From Argopecten irradians (Eukaryota; Mollusca; Bivalvia; Pectinida; Pectinidae), in assembly GCF_041381155.1 (NCBI RefSeq), contig NC_091145.1, positions 36,161,882 through 36,225,881 of the forward strand: DNA of 64,000 nucleotides, given 5' to 3'. This document shows positions 1 through 11,208 of the stretch, one piece after another. The position numbers and the translations under genes are program-made. Under the pieces are notes generated by a model. That model worked only from the letters and a program-made list of their open reading frames with translations. It did no database searches and was not told the origin of the DNA. Position 1 is the first letter of the stretch, and every line of letters starts with the position of its first letter.

Positions 1-1684
1 TTTATTTAAAATCTAAAAATGAAATAAACTGTATTTCAAGCTTTAAACTAATATCTTTAATTGGAATTTTTTTCAAACATTAGAAATTATATTATTCTGT
101 CTTTTTTGCATGATATATTTTTTTCAAATATAATGTGTATGTTCAATTATAAATGCATTGTAATTGAAAGTCCTATCAAAGTCTGGCTACGATTTCTATT
201 CAAGCTTTTTATACGGATGGGTAATTAATGTGCACCAGTTAGAGACAAAGAAAAACGAATCTCCTGGAAAATACTTACAGGTAGAAAAAGAAACAGTTTT
301 ATAATTTACGATCGATTTCCTTGATCAAGCCATGGCGGTGAGATGTGAACATGTACGGTGTTGTTGTCCATGATATGTGCCACATGATATAGTAACCCCT
401 AGAATATCGAGGTTGATATGTTTAGGATATTCTGTTTGCTGAATAAGAAGAAAAGGACATAACAATATTTGTACAATGGGATTACCAAACAGTTTAGTGT
501 TTTATTGACAGTAATAGATTAATTCTTTACAATTTATAATAGAATGTCCTATCAAAGTATGGCTACGATTCATTTTTGTTCAAGCTTTTTATACGGATGG
601 GTAATTAATGTGCACCAGGTAGAGACAAATGAAAGCGAATCCCTTGGAGAATACCTACAGGTAGAAAAAGAAACAGATTTATAATTTACGATCGAATTCC
701 TTGATCAAGCCATGGCGGTGAGATGTGAACAAGTACGATGTTGTTGTCCATGATATGTGCCACGTGATATAGTAACCCCTAGAATATCGAGGTTGATATG
801 TGTCAGACATTCTGGTTACTGAATAAGAAGTAAAGGACATAACAATTTTTGTACAATGGGATTACCAAACAGTCTAGTGTTTTATTGACAGTAATAGATT
901 AATTATTTACAATTTATAATAAAATGCCCAATCAAAGTATGGCTACGATTCAATTTTTGTTCAAGCTTTTTATACGGATTGGTAATAAATATGCACCAGG
1001 TAGAGACAAATGAAAGCGAATTCCATGGAAAATACTTACAAGAAGAAAAAAGAAATGTAGATGAATAGAATAAGAAATCAGCTCATTCTAACGTTGAATT
1101 TTATTCAACATTGACAACATGTTAAAACGAAAACTTCCGAAGATGAATCAAGACAATAAATCAAAGTGATCCGGAACAGTAAGCGTTCTTTTGTTTCATC
1201 AACGATGTCTATCAATCAAAATAATATTTGATAACCAATATATAAAAAACTAGTAAAACATTACGTAATTATTAAATAATTATGAATGAGTAAATCCTAT
1301 TCTGATGAAACCTTTCAAGCCACGTATTTTTTAATGTTTTAAGTTGAATATGCGATAGTACGTTTCCTATGAACAGCTTCTTCACGAAACCAATTTCTGT
1401 AAGTAATGTTTCTATAAATACCTGATATTCCTGCTGGTTTTCGAATATGAAATATATAATATTGGTTCAACTCTATAGGCTATAGGTTATTTGTATAACT
1501 GTATTAATATAAGGGAGATCACTCTTACAAATAAAACAGGATATTGCACAACACATGTATGCAATATTCATTAGACTGTATTTGAGTTAAAGAGGTCGGG
1601 GTGAGCCGTAGCGCGGTGGAACAACCTCTTTCAACTGAGACTAAAGCACTTGATATATACGCCTGTCGAGAGAACCCTCGGCAG
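1..1684 (+). mobile_element. Copy of the 1.7-kb Helentron-like repeat (truncated by window start)
   Basis: This stretch is nearly identical to the units of the array at 11857-17863. It holds about 2.5 direct sub-repeats of roughly 365 bp (starting near 171, 543 and 928, each around the motif tcaaagtatggctacgatt), then a unique part, then a 3' end with the motif tagcgcggtgg followed by a hairpin (ctgtcgag-agaac-cctcggcag). Homology to the array stops exactly after the hairpin at 1684, so that is probably a true element end. It has no protein-coding capacity; the open frame from 1601 is a by-product of the end sequence. The Helentron-like assignment is inference from structure. Confidence 0.7.
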
Positions 1685-2466
1685 ATTCTCAGACCGTCCC
1701 TCATCTGTTTAGAGCCCTCTCATTTTTTATCCCCTCACTACGGGGATATAGCAACGCAAATGAGGGCGTGTTCGTGTGTCCCAAAATGGTTGGTCAACGA
1801 TAACTGTTGAACCCTTCCATGGATCATCGTCAAACTTTAATATTAAGTATGGAGGTCGTCCAAGGTCACTGTCAAGGTCAAACTTCAGACAAACATCTTT
1901 AAAATCATCTAATTAAAATTCATACTGTCTGTGTGGCCAATATAATATGCATGAGCAAGGCATCAGCTGCAGTCTCATTGGCCGGCTATAAAAAGTCTCT
2001 TCTCAGGACGACGTTGTACATCTTTATATGGATATGCCGTTGCTATTCAAACATATACAAATATAGACGTCTAAAAGTGGTCTTAGGGCACTCTGGTGGG
2101 TCCATGATTATATATATATAATCTGTGACTATAATTCTCAGATCCCTGTGGTCATAAACACTAAAGTATTTTCGTAGGAAATTAGTTATATTTGATTAGA
2201 AAATGGGTTATAAATGTAAAATGGAGCAAGAATAATCGGTTAATCCTTTTTTATAGTAACATTTCAACAAATTACTTAGATTGACTTTGGCTTTGTGAAA
2301 AAATAAAAAGCATCGTCATCTGTTTTGTTGACAAATAGAATAATAATTTTAAAAAAACTCCCTCCCTTATCTCTTTTGAGAAAACTGGGCCTGAGAACAA
2401 AGTAATTAATTTTTATGACCGAAAGAGTTTATTTTTATTTCTGTTTATATTGAAACTTAATTTCAG
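1685..2466. other. No gene recognised between repeat and HECT exons
   Basis: AT-rich sequence with scattered repeat-like motifs (aaggtcactgtcaaggtcaaac near 1864) but no convincing exon. The missing upstream exons of the HECT-like gene were looked for here and not found. The last part is probably intron leading to the acceptor at 2466. Confidence 0.4.
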
Positions 2467-3290
2467 GTTGACTTTGGGGTTAAAGACTCTTGGGCTCTAT
2501 GACAGAATGAAGGAAAATCCAGCTGTTTTCGAGGAGGTGTTCCTCAATAACTCAAATGCTGAAATCGCAGCAGCTACGATGGAGGCCATCTTTGTTGACA
2601 TCACCTTTTCTCTGGCCGGTAGTAACCGGAGAAAAACAGAGGAAAAGATAGTTGGGTTCTGGAGGGACTTCCTACTTGATATAGAAGGTAATCAGAGATT
2701 TGATTCTGGAATCCCGAGATTTCAAATGCTATATTAAAGGGCCCTTGCAACAATTTTGCGTGGTGATATTACCACACAAATATTTCCATCTTTCTGTGTG
2801 TGGGAATTAACACTCCGTCACTGTTTTCTCTGTGCCATAAGTATCAATCTGCACTCATTTCAATTGAAAGATATTTTTTTCCTTTATATTCCATTGAAAT
2901 TACTATAAAAAAGATCAATTACTTGAATAAATAGTTACTTTTGGGAAACAACATTCAAATGTTATGAAACTCGAGTTTGACAGGTTATTGTTTAATACAT
3001 ATATTTATTTTTCTGTTGTGTAATATTAAGTTATTCCTTTTCAGAAAATAGTACTGAACTAGAACTAAATCTAAGTGAGGTGCTTGCTTTTGCTACTGGG
3101 GCAGATAGTGTTCCTTTGTTGGGGTTTGACCCATCGCCATCGATTACATTTACTGAATGTGGACGTTTTCCAAGGGCCAACACATGTTCAATGGAAATTG
3201 CTCTACCGTTAAATGTGACATCTTATGAGGAATTCAAAGAATCGATGATCTTTGGAATAAAAAAACTCACCAGGATTTGGAAAAGCATGA
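2467..3290 (+). pseudogene. HECT-type E3 ubiquitin ligase-like gene fragment, last two exons, frameshifted
   Basis: Exons 2467-2687 and 3045-3290 join in phase (donor GAAG|gtaatc, acceptor tttcag|aa). The product reads like the C-lobe of the HECT domain of G2E3-like ligases: GLKTLG...NPAVFEEVF, then FATGADSVPLLGF, PSITFTECGRFPRANTC and SYEEFKESMIFGI. The catalytic cysteine that would carry ubiquitin is TGT 3185-3187. HECT domains end in a short tail with GFG; here that tail (SPGFGKA then TGA 3288-3290) lies in the other frame, after a run of seven A at 3259-3265. As read, translation instead goes on to a stop at 3395-3397. Upstream exons are absent. Either a decayed or transposon-borne copy, or a one-base assembly error in the A-run. 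Confidence 0.65.
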
Positions 3291-5806
3291 GAGTGGATTT
3301 ATCCTTGGTCTTTTCATGTCACAACCAGTACCCCAATGCAAACAAGGAGTATTTAAACTTCATTGACTCTTTGCGGTTTCCTTGTTTGATATGTTGACTA
3401 AGCATGTGAACAACCATTTGTGATGATAAAAAGTAAAATATTTCCATGAACTTATTAGATAATTATTTTCCAAATTATTATTGCTGATAGCAATTGTTTT
3501 TTTGTGTTCACTTGGACTTTATTCTTTGAAAAACACTAGTCTTTTTTGATACTCTCCCACTAGTTAGCAGAATTCCACTGTTTATATTTGCCAAGGCCGA
3601 TATGTTTTGAATTATGCATGATGATAGCCTACAGTATGTAGATGTGCAATAGGGGTTTTAATGGTTTTTTGTTAGAACATTACATATGTCTTTGTAGCTA
3701 TGACATTGTCAATATGCAGAAACACAGAATCATATTACTAAAAAAGCAATTAGTATACCAATTGATTAGGTTAGGTAAAATTTTAACTGTATTACCAATT
3801 TTTCAAATATGTTTTAAATCAATACAGGTTCTTGCTTATACCGTGCATCCAATTGTGTACGGTACTTTCCAGGGACATAATTGTTTTTCGTACTTTTCAA
3901 ACAGGAGGGAGGCTTGTGTTACGGGCAGCCATCTATTAATCGTTTTAGAATGTTTATTATACATTTTATGTTTTGATGATGTCACTAGTTTTTAAGTTTG
4001 GAATACATATGATGTAAATAAATGACTTAAAAATTCATACTTTTTGTTTTTTTATGTACCTACTTTTTTATGATTTAACACGTTCACTAGAATCAACATA
4101 AGATTCAGGTAACATGGTAGGGGAAAAAGGGCAGTCGGCAAAACTTTAAAATAAGTTTTCTTATTTTTGAAATATTTGCTATTTAAATACCTGGGTAATA
4201 TGTAGAAAGCCTTGATTTCTGTATGAACCCTGTATTTACAACACAGAAAAAAATTCTTTCAAATTCTGCAATTAAAATGTTAATAGGGTCAACAGGAAAA
4301 TCTAGGGTTGGTCAGGTTACCTAAAACGAACCTAATTTTGTTTGGCCTAAACCAAGTAGCCACCTAGCACTGCTGAGATTTGGATCCAATAGAAATGTAT
4401 CATTTAATTGTATCCTTGTATTAATAATATTAAAAGTGCCATTTTTCTTTCAGTATTTTTGTTCAGATGTGTTCTTGGTAGGTTCAAACATTGCCTCGTG
4501 ATGTTATTTTTAACAAATTTGATTTCCTATTGTCCGAAAACCATACATGAACGTTTATATATAGACCCAGACTGCATTTTATTCACCTCACTAAACACGA
4601 TATATGTCAATTGGCTGGATGTGCACCCTAAAAAGTCCTTGGTATTTTTACTGTCTGTATAAATGTATATGTATTTCGGACAATTCCAGATGGATACGAA
4701 ACAATTTTATTGACAGGCAAACTCTGGAGGTTCCATGAACACATTCACACAAAGATTCTTATTGCACAATGAACAACATTTCTTTGGTAAATACTTCTTC
4801 AACATTTTTATTAGAATCAAGATCTTTATATAATTAAATGCATGTTCAGCTTTATGCAGCTAAAAGTGGTATGTGGATAGGCTAGATTGGGATACACTCC
4901 CTTAAAAGTCGTTTGCACAGATAAGGACTAGACATTTATTTCAGACAATTCCAGATGGATATGAAACATACCATTGGCAGGCATAGTTTAAACTTTACTA
5001 AAGCTACCAAGAACACATTTCTACAAAGTTGTGATGGCAAAATCTCTTTCAACCAATTTGCAATCAAAACTTTGTAGAAATGTGTTCTTGGTAAGAGAAT
5101 TTGATAAACCTGATGTACACATGTACGTCATATTTACTTAGAGACGACTAAGCTAAAAAAAAAATGTACCGGTATGTTTCAGGTAACCCTTCCTACCCTA
5201 ATTTTTCTGTGCCTACCTATCTTTTCTATTGGCATTTGCAAAACTGAATTCTTCAAAATTAGTCTCAATATTACATGTAATCCATACTGGACACCATATT
5301 CAAACGAATAATATTGAACATATTGGATAAATTTCTTCTAATTATGAAGTCAGGAGGTAATAATGGATGGAAAATTGGAAAACAAAATTTAAAAAAAAGT
5401 CCCTACCTACCTACCCTATCCTTTCCCTGACATGTGACCTGAAACATACATATTTTTTTTTGCCTAACTACTGATCTTTAATCTTTTTAGAGGACCATGG
5501 TACATCATTTTACCAGATATGAGGAAGATTCTGTGGACGGTTTTGTTGTTATTGTGTACATTTTACATATGTACACCATTTTGTGACGGATGGACACAAA
5601 CATTACAGCTACTTTGACCTTGACCTTTTCAGCTATGAACTTGACCTTCACGAGGCGTCATCCACAGACCAAGCTGCATTTGCCAACCAAGTATGAAGAT
5701 CAATATTGGATGGTTCTTCTTTTATCGTGAAGAATCTTGGTAACATTTCAGCTTCTGTGATCTCGACCTGCGTCTCAAGTCTAATGAAATATACATCATG
5801 TATTCT
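3291..5806. other. Intergenic, no gene recognised
   Basis: Holds an AATAAA at 4017-4022 that could end a HECT-like transcript, two related stretches around ttccagatggata (4685 and 4950), a 25-bp inverted repeat (separate entry), and a stretch around 5610-5700 rich in tgaccttgacctt motifs. The open frames at 3642-3995 and 4408-4662 resemble no family I know. Confidence 0.4.
5006..5092. repeat. 25-bp perfect inverted repeat with 37-base loop
   Basis: Arms 5006-5030 and 5068-5092 are exact reverse complements (accaagaacacatttctac... and its mirror). The match stops abruptly at both outer sides. A small fold-back or the scar of an inversion-duplication; no coding content. Confidence 0.85.
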
Positions 5807-6106
5807 TCACACAGCTAAGAGAAAGTCCTGAACAATATTCCTTGCTAACAAATAAATATTAATTCCAAAATCTTCACAGTTTGACAAGGGGTCATCACAG
5901 TGTTCCCTTAACATTGCAATAAGATGCTCCTTCTGCTCATCGGACTGAACCTGCAGGTCAATTTCAGGGATGTTAATCTCATTTGCATCATCTCCAGCAA
6001 CATAAATTTCATCTGGATCTATTCCAAATGTCTGAATACTTTGAGAATTCAACACATCACTTACAGCTAAGCTGTTTTGTCTCTCGATGTCAATCATTCC
6101 ATTCAC

Positions 6107-6876
6107 TAGGGATGGGTATCGCGAAAAATTTTGTATCGCGATATATCACGATACATCATAAGTGTATTATGATACGTATCATGATATTTTGGTATTATTT
6201 TTGTAGAATAAGAATTGCATGGTTTTTTCTGTCAATCACCTAAAAAGAGTATGAGATAAATGTTTTGTCAATATATAACTTTTATTTTTATTTTTATCTA
6301 AAAAATGCGAGATAATGTCTGTGTTACTTCCGCTCGATGTTTTGCAAACACTTACTACTGGACGGGACTCAGTAGCTGGGTGATGGCTACGCAAGTGAGT
6401 CGTCAGGTTCCTTGTTCCGCCACTACATTTAACGATTGCCGTACACAATCGACATCAAGCGATGCTTTACTCGCTATTTATTTCCCCTTTACGTACTATA
6501 AGGCCAAAATGCTGCCATACAACCGCTTTTGCTTGGGATTTTTTACGAGGTTATGATTCGTGCCTATGAAGGTCGCCATTTTGAAACGTTACTAAGCACA
6601 AGATCAATCATAATCTACGTATAATAACATCCCAAAAATCCATCTTAACCTATACATTTGTCTGAAATGTTGTTAAAATATATATTTCAGTTTTAATTTT
6701 TATACAAATTCTCATTTTAAAAATATTTCCCGTCAAAAACGAAATTTTCACGGAAATATACGGAAAATCCCCGAATGATTCCGAGTGAACCGATACGACT
6801 AAATCGTACCGCGATACGTATCGTTTTCAAATTGAACCTGGATATATCGGTATACCGATAATACCGCGCACCACTA
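6107..6876 (-). mobile_element. Non-autonomous hAT element, 770 bp
   Basis: Flanked by a perfect 8-bp duplication, ccattcac at 6099-6106 and 6877-6884. Ends are imperfect inverted repeats starting TAGGGATGGG on the left and TAGTGGTGCG on the right (read inward), followed by tatcgcgata/tatcggtatacc palindromes. The 8-bp duplication and TAG-G-TG ends are typical of the hAT superfamily. It retains only a broken BED finger and cannot move itself. Confidence 0.85.
6236..6550 (-). pseudogene. Remnant of a BED zinc finger (hAT transposase N-terminus)
   Basis: Inside the hAT element the minus strand reads AKAVVWQHFGL (around 6500-6525), then after two in-frame stops (6467-6469 and 6455-6457) CRLCTAIVKCSG and NLTTHLRSHHP. 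The order VW..F, CxxC, HLxxxH is the BED finger that hAT transposases use to bind DNA. The stops show it is dead. Orientation implies that the element's 5' end is its higher-coordinate end. Confidence 0.75.
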
Positions 6877-8111
6877 CCATTCACCCATATTCTTTTAGGA
6901 GTCCATCCTCGTTCTGTTCTTAGTCCGTGGTGGTTATATGCTTCTGTAAATTCACATAGTCCAGCATTGATGCGCGGTAAATAAACAAATTGGAGGCAAA
7001 ACAAATCTACCTCGTTGTTTACATCTAAAACAGAAATGCTCTCCATGTAATAGAATAGGCTATAATAGGTTTGTACAATTCCATAATATACATCCCTCCA
7101 TAACCTCTCTATTCTACTGTTGTGTACTGACCTGCCACCAATAAAACTACCCCTGTTGTTTCCTCTACTATTTTCCATGAACTGCTTAACAAGCACATTT
7201 TCGCTTCCATGATCTCCTCGAACCCTTGATGGGAGTCCATACTTGTCAGTAGCTTCTATAAACAAATTAAGCACATTATCCGCCCGATTATTTCCTGAAC
7301 AGCACAAGAAAACTATTAATCTACTGAATCCATCGATTCCTCCATGGGTAACCATTCGCCAACGGATCAAGGCATGGTGGCCATCTATGTGCCAGAGGCT
7401 GTTTGGACCTGGTACACTATACTTCCTTCTCCGAGCCATCAATCCCCACCTCAGAACAGAGCTGGCAGGGTCCATCTCGCGCAGTATTTTCTGAACAAGC
7501 CTTTTCGGAACTGAAATTCCTTTTGCATGTAAATGTCCCTGCATCATTGATAAACCGCAATGTGGGTGATTTTGATAAATACTACACATTTCATTTGACA
7601 GGTCTTCTTCACTAATATCTGTAAATCTTAACAAACCAATGTTCATTTCTTTTAGTTTCCTCCAAAGTGTTGTTCTGTCTATCATAAAGCATCTTGCTAT
7701 ATCTTTTTTTTTGAATCCAATAGAAAATAAAAAATGAATCTTTTCCATGTCAATTATAACAGATGGTCGACCGATTCCAGTGTTGGAAAGTTGTACACAT
7801 GTAGCAATGGCTGTTGGTTCACTGGGTGTACCATGAACTACTCTTGAAGTATTCCATACCTGGGAAATTGTTTTGAATGAAGAAAGTAGTATTTTAATGT
7901 TTTCCGATAATTCTTGATTAGCGTTTCTTTCCCTCAAATGGAAATTGATGTATTCCAAGGACTGCAGAGCTGAATCCAGGTGTTCTTGACAATACTCCAC
8001 ATCCCCTGGAGTAGGATTGTCTTTTTTGTCCTCACAATAATTCAAAAGATCAGACAAAGACGAAAAAAAATTCTCAAAATCAGATTGTTGTAGATTCTGA
8101 TCTGAAGCCAT

Positions 8112-9280
8112 GACATATTGAAACTATACTCCTTTCTAGTAAATTGGTATTGGAGTTTTCCAAGTGATGTTACCAAGGGCGATAAATTGAGAGAGATACA
8201 GACTCGGAGTATGATGTAAACATGCCATCCGTGAGACAAAGGGGTGCGCCATCGCCCGGTAACAAGGCAGTGTAATAACCACAGGCAACTGAAAAACAAA
8301 ATAAAAAAAATTAAGGCAGTGTAACGGTTGTAATTATGGGCAACTGGAAAAAAAAAATCAAAACGAGATCCATACAGATCTACATGCCCACTATCAATCC
8401 TTACAGTATTCACATGCCCACTATCAATCCTTACAGTATTCACAAGTTGAAATCAAACTTCCAAGATGACCATAGGCAGCTGTATTGAATATCTAATTTA
8501 ACCTAAAATGTTTCATCTGCGACAGCATAGTGTTGGTATGATTATAAACTTTAAATAAATTAAAAGCTAATTATTGATTATAAGAGTGGAGATAATTAAC
8601 TCATATTTGATCATGTGTTCTGAACTGAACATATTACAAGTGAATTTAGTCTAAATTACATTTCAAGACACTTATATTGTTATAATGTACAACAAAATAA
8701 TAAGCATTGTTAAATTATAAATTAAATGCAGCATAATGAATTGGGCCAAAATTAAAATAGTTTGTGTGGGATTTACGAACAACCCACTCAAAAGCCCCTA
8801 CTCAAAGAATTTTTTGGCTCCTCTCAAATTACAATTTTTATTTTATTCAATTTTTCAAAAACCTTTGGGTTACCAATTAAAATTGTAAATGCTAATAATA
8901 GTTCTTGTGAAAATAAAGTAAGTTCACTTATGTTTTATAATTTAGGACTCTTCAACGAGGATAGAAGCCAAAAAGTGTAGCTCAGAAGCGCTGTTGTGCA
9001 AACGATTACATAAATGATAATTTGTACATTGTAAGTTGGTCTCAACCAATGATCCATGATTTCCAACTGATTCCGAATACTAAGCCAGAGGTTACATACA
9101 ATTTGGAGTGTGATGTTTGCGCCCCTAGGAGTAAGCCATAAAACAGGTCTACCAAGCTTGATGTTTAAAGGTACAGTAGTGGAGGTCTTGAAAAACGGTA
9201 AAAATCACAAACAGGGAAACTTTGTGCTGAGATCTAATGAACACGATGGGTAATATTAACATGTCATAGACGGTAAGTCC
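8112..9280. other. Intergenic, no gene recognised
   Basis: Upstream side of the integrase-like gene. Contains a near-tandem repeat of aaggcagtgtaa...ggcaactg at about 8264 and 8313 and an exact 30-bp duplication at 8382-8441. The open frame across 8042-8443 on the minus strand is mostly this duplication. Confidence 0.4.
8382..8441. repeat. Exact tandem duplication of 30 bp
   Basis: Two identical copies, 8382-8411 and 8412-8441 (acatgcccactatcaatcct...). Confidence 0.9.
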
Positions 9281-9469
9281 TATTCCGAATTTGCATATTA
9301 CAGAGTTATCTGCACTTGCGGGGAGGTATTTATTGTGACGTCATGTGTTAGAGAGCGTAACGTCATACATTTCGGAGAAAACGACGTGAATTGCGCTCAC
9401 AACATGATGACGTAACAATCGATACCTACCCGCAAGGGAGCTAACTCTGTAATATGCAAAGACGGAATA
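9281..9469. mobile_element. 189-bp palindromic MITE-like element
   Basis: The ends tattccg (9281) and cggaata (9469) start inverted arms that stay matched for about 45 bp with few changes: ttgcatattacagagttatc... on the left and the mirror ...ctaactctgtaatatgcaaa on the right. The inner part also carries gacgtcat/atgacgt motifs in mirror order, so most of the element is an imperfect palindrome. No coding capacity. Superfamily unknown, since no clear target duplication is seen. Confidence 0.7.
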
Positions 9470-10562
9470 TCAAAATGATCATGATGAACTGCAGTTTCAT
9501 TCTACCAGCATTGTTCTTTACGAAAATGTTTCGGATCGGAGTTATTATATGATAAACACTAATTATACTATACAGTTCAGTGTAAGCTAACTTTTACACC
9601 TAGTGCACTAGTAGTAGTGCAGCCTGGGCAAGAAATATCCCATGTCCGATGGCCAGAGACCAGTAAAATATGCTCCTTGGCAAGTGGAAATTGGTGTAAA
9701 CTTGCCCGGTTTTAATGTTATTTTCCCTGTTTTGGGTAAAATTAGACTGAAATCTTAAATTCGGGCAAGTGGTTTTTAAAATAAGTTTCTTGCACTACTT
9801 TTGAACTAGGATTTTAAGGAGTGCACTACATTTAAATTACAGGTAAACTAGTAGTGCACTACATCCAGATAGGTAATTGACACCAAAATCTCCAAACAGG
9901 TATTGGGCAGTACCAATTGCTACCTGTGATTCTCACCTGTGGATGTCTGGTAGCTACACTTGTATATGTAGTAATCTATAACTACTATTGCCCAAGACAA
10001 AACCAGCATTTTTTTTTTTTTTTTTTTGACAAAACCTATTAAAACTTTTAAATATTTGATGATTACCTACAAAACAAATACTAACTTAACATTTTACCAC
10101 ACTTAGATGACATTTTATTTAAGTATGGATTTGGGTCATTTCTCCTCTGACAAGCCTTTTTCCTGTGGTTGACCTATTTTGAATCGAAAAAAAAAATCAA
10201 CATAATTCTCATTTTCAGAACACAGTGCATTAAAATTTACTTTCTTTGCTCCATAAAGTCAGTTTTAAGCCTCAAACATAACCTTTCCTGTTAAGATATC
10301 TCTAACAAGATAATGTAAGAGAAGACAGCAATTTGGAAATTTTTTGAGACTGACTCATACATATGTATATATTCAAGCTACATTGTAGATTATAATCACA
10401 TCCTTTTCTACTATTCTATTATAAATGGCCCTATCCAGAGACTGTTACTATAGGGGAGACAAGGTATATCAATACCCGTAGGTAAAATTTCAGGTATAGA
10501 TATCGGCCTATTAGGGTTTTAGTGGTCACACCTGACTGGACGTACATGTATACGTAGTGCAC
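9470..10562. other. Intergenic, no gene recognised
   Basis: Contains repeated tagtgcactac motifs in both orientations (about 9600-9870) and a T run at 10009-10027. Nothing coding was recognised. Confidence 0.4.
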
Positions 10563-10571
10563 TACTTTACT

Positions 10572-10888
10572 CATCCTCGATACTCCAGGGCTTCCGATCA
10601 CTTACGATCTCTACACCCCTGGACTATCTCGTAGTGAAATTGAAGGCAGCTCAGCGGAAAACATTTGACCAATCACAGGCTAGCAAAGATTTCCTTTGAA
10701 GACTACAGAGAGAGCGACGCCTACCATCAAAGTCACACAGTCAACCACAGTGTACCGTTATACGGCTCTTTTGATGTACATCAAATGACTAAGTTACCTG
10801 TTCTATTCTGTTGCCTCCAGTTTTACTATGAGATAGTCCAGGGGTGTAGAGATCGTAAGTGATCGGAAGCCCTGGATTATCGAGGATG
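10572..10888. mobile_element. 317-bp element with 60-bp inverted ends (Mutator-like MITE)
   Basis: Starts CATCCTCGAT and ends ATCGAGGATG. The arms (10572-10630 and 10830-10888) are nearly perfect reverse complements over about 59 bp (cttccgatcacttacgatct...). It is flanked by tactttact at 10563-10571 and 10889-10897, a direct repeat of 9 bp (8 if the outer T belongs to the element). Long inverted ends plus a 9-bp duplication suggest a Mutator-like element; a P-like element (8 bp) is the alternative. Confidence 0.75.
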
Positions 10889-10942
10889 TACTTTACTGTA
10901 CAGTACAGTGCAAAAAGCGGGGCTTCCTTCCCATTACATTGT

Positions 10943-11051
10943 ATCACAGGGCCTCGTTACTATTGATGATATATATAAGATAGATCACGTCTATTTACAT
11001 ACATTATACGTGACCTATCTTATATCATCAATAGTAACGAGGCCCTGTGAT
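10943..11051. repeat. Fold-back element, about 44-bp arms
   Basis: Arm one, from 10943 (atcacagggcctcgttacta...), is mirrored by arm two ending at 11051. The loop is about 17 bases. The inner arm parts are AT-rich (gatgatatatataagatag). Confidence 0.85.
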
Positions 11052-11158
11052 TGTATAGGGTGGCGGTTTCAGGACAGATGTTACCACCCTTTTATTTCCA
11101 AAACCACTAGGCCTACCTACCACCCTTTAATTTCAGATTACCAATTTACCACGCTTAC

Positions 11159-11208
11159 GCCACAGGGCCTCGTTACTATTGATGATATAAGTAACGAGGC
11201 CCCGTGGC
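11159..11208. repeat. Second, shorter fold-back of the same family
   Basis: ccacagggcctcgttac (from 11160) and gtaacgaggccccgtgg (to 11207) are inverted; between them is tattgatgatataa, the same inner sequence as the fold-back at 10943-11051. This copy looks like a deleted version. Confidence 0.8.

Larger units (their letters stand above)
5807..8111 (-). pseudogene. DDE integrase-like transposase gene, split by a hAT insertion
   Basis: Read from 8111 to 6877 and then from 6098 to 5807, the minus strand gives one 508-residue frame once the insertion and one copy of its target duplication are set aside. Residues about 118-160 form a helix-turn-helix-like region (GRPSVIID...DRTTLWRKLKEMNI). The integrase core shows the acidic triad: Asp243 (LWHIDGHH), Asp300 (VRGDHGSEN) and Glu335 (NSRIERLWRDV), that is 56 and 34 residues apart, as in IS3/retroviral-type integrases. 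The tail (residues about 412-508) is acidic and of unknown role. The family is common in fish and invertebrate genomes as integrase-core proteins; whether this copy is from a transposon or a domesticated gene is not settled. As it stands the frame runs into the insert, losing its last 96 residues. Confidence 0.8.

Noticed and set aside
1601..1810. Open frame MSRSAVEQPL..., also at 17646
   Set aside because: It covers the repeat terminus and runs into different flanking DNA in each copy, so it is not a conserved protein.
8042..8443. 133-codon minus-strand frame with MNTVRIDSGH repeated
   Set aside because: The repeat is the 30-bp DNA duplication, and the rest overlaps the start of the integrase-like gene in another frame.
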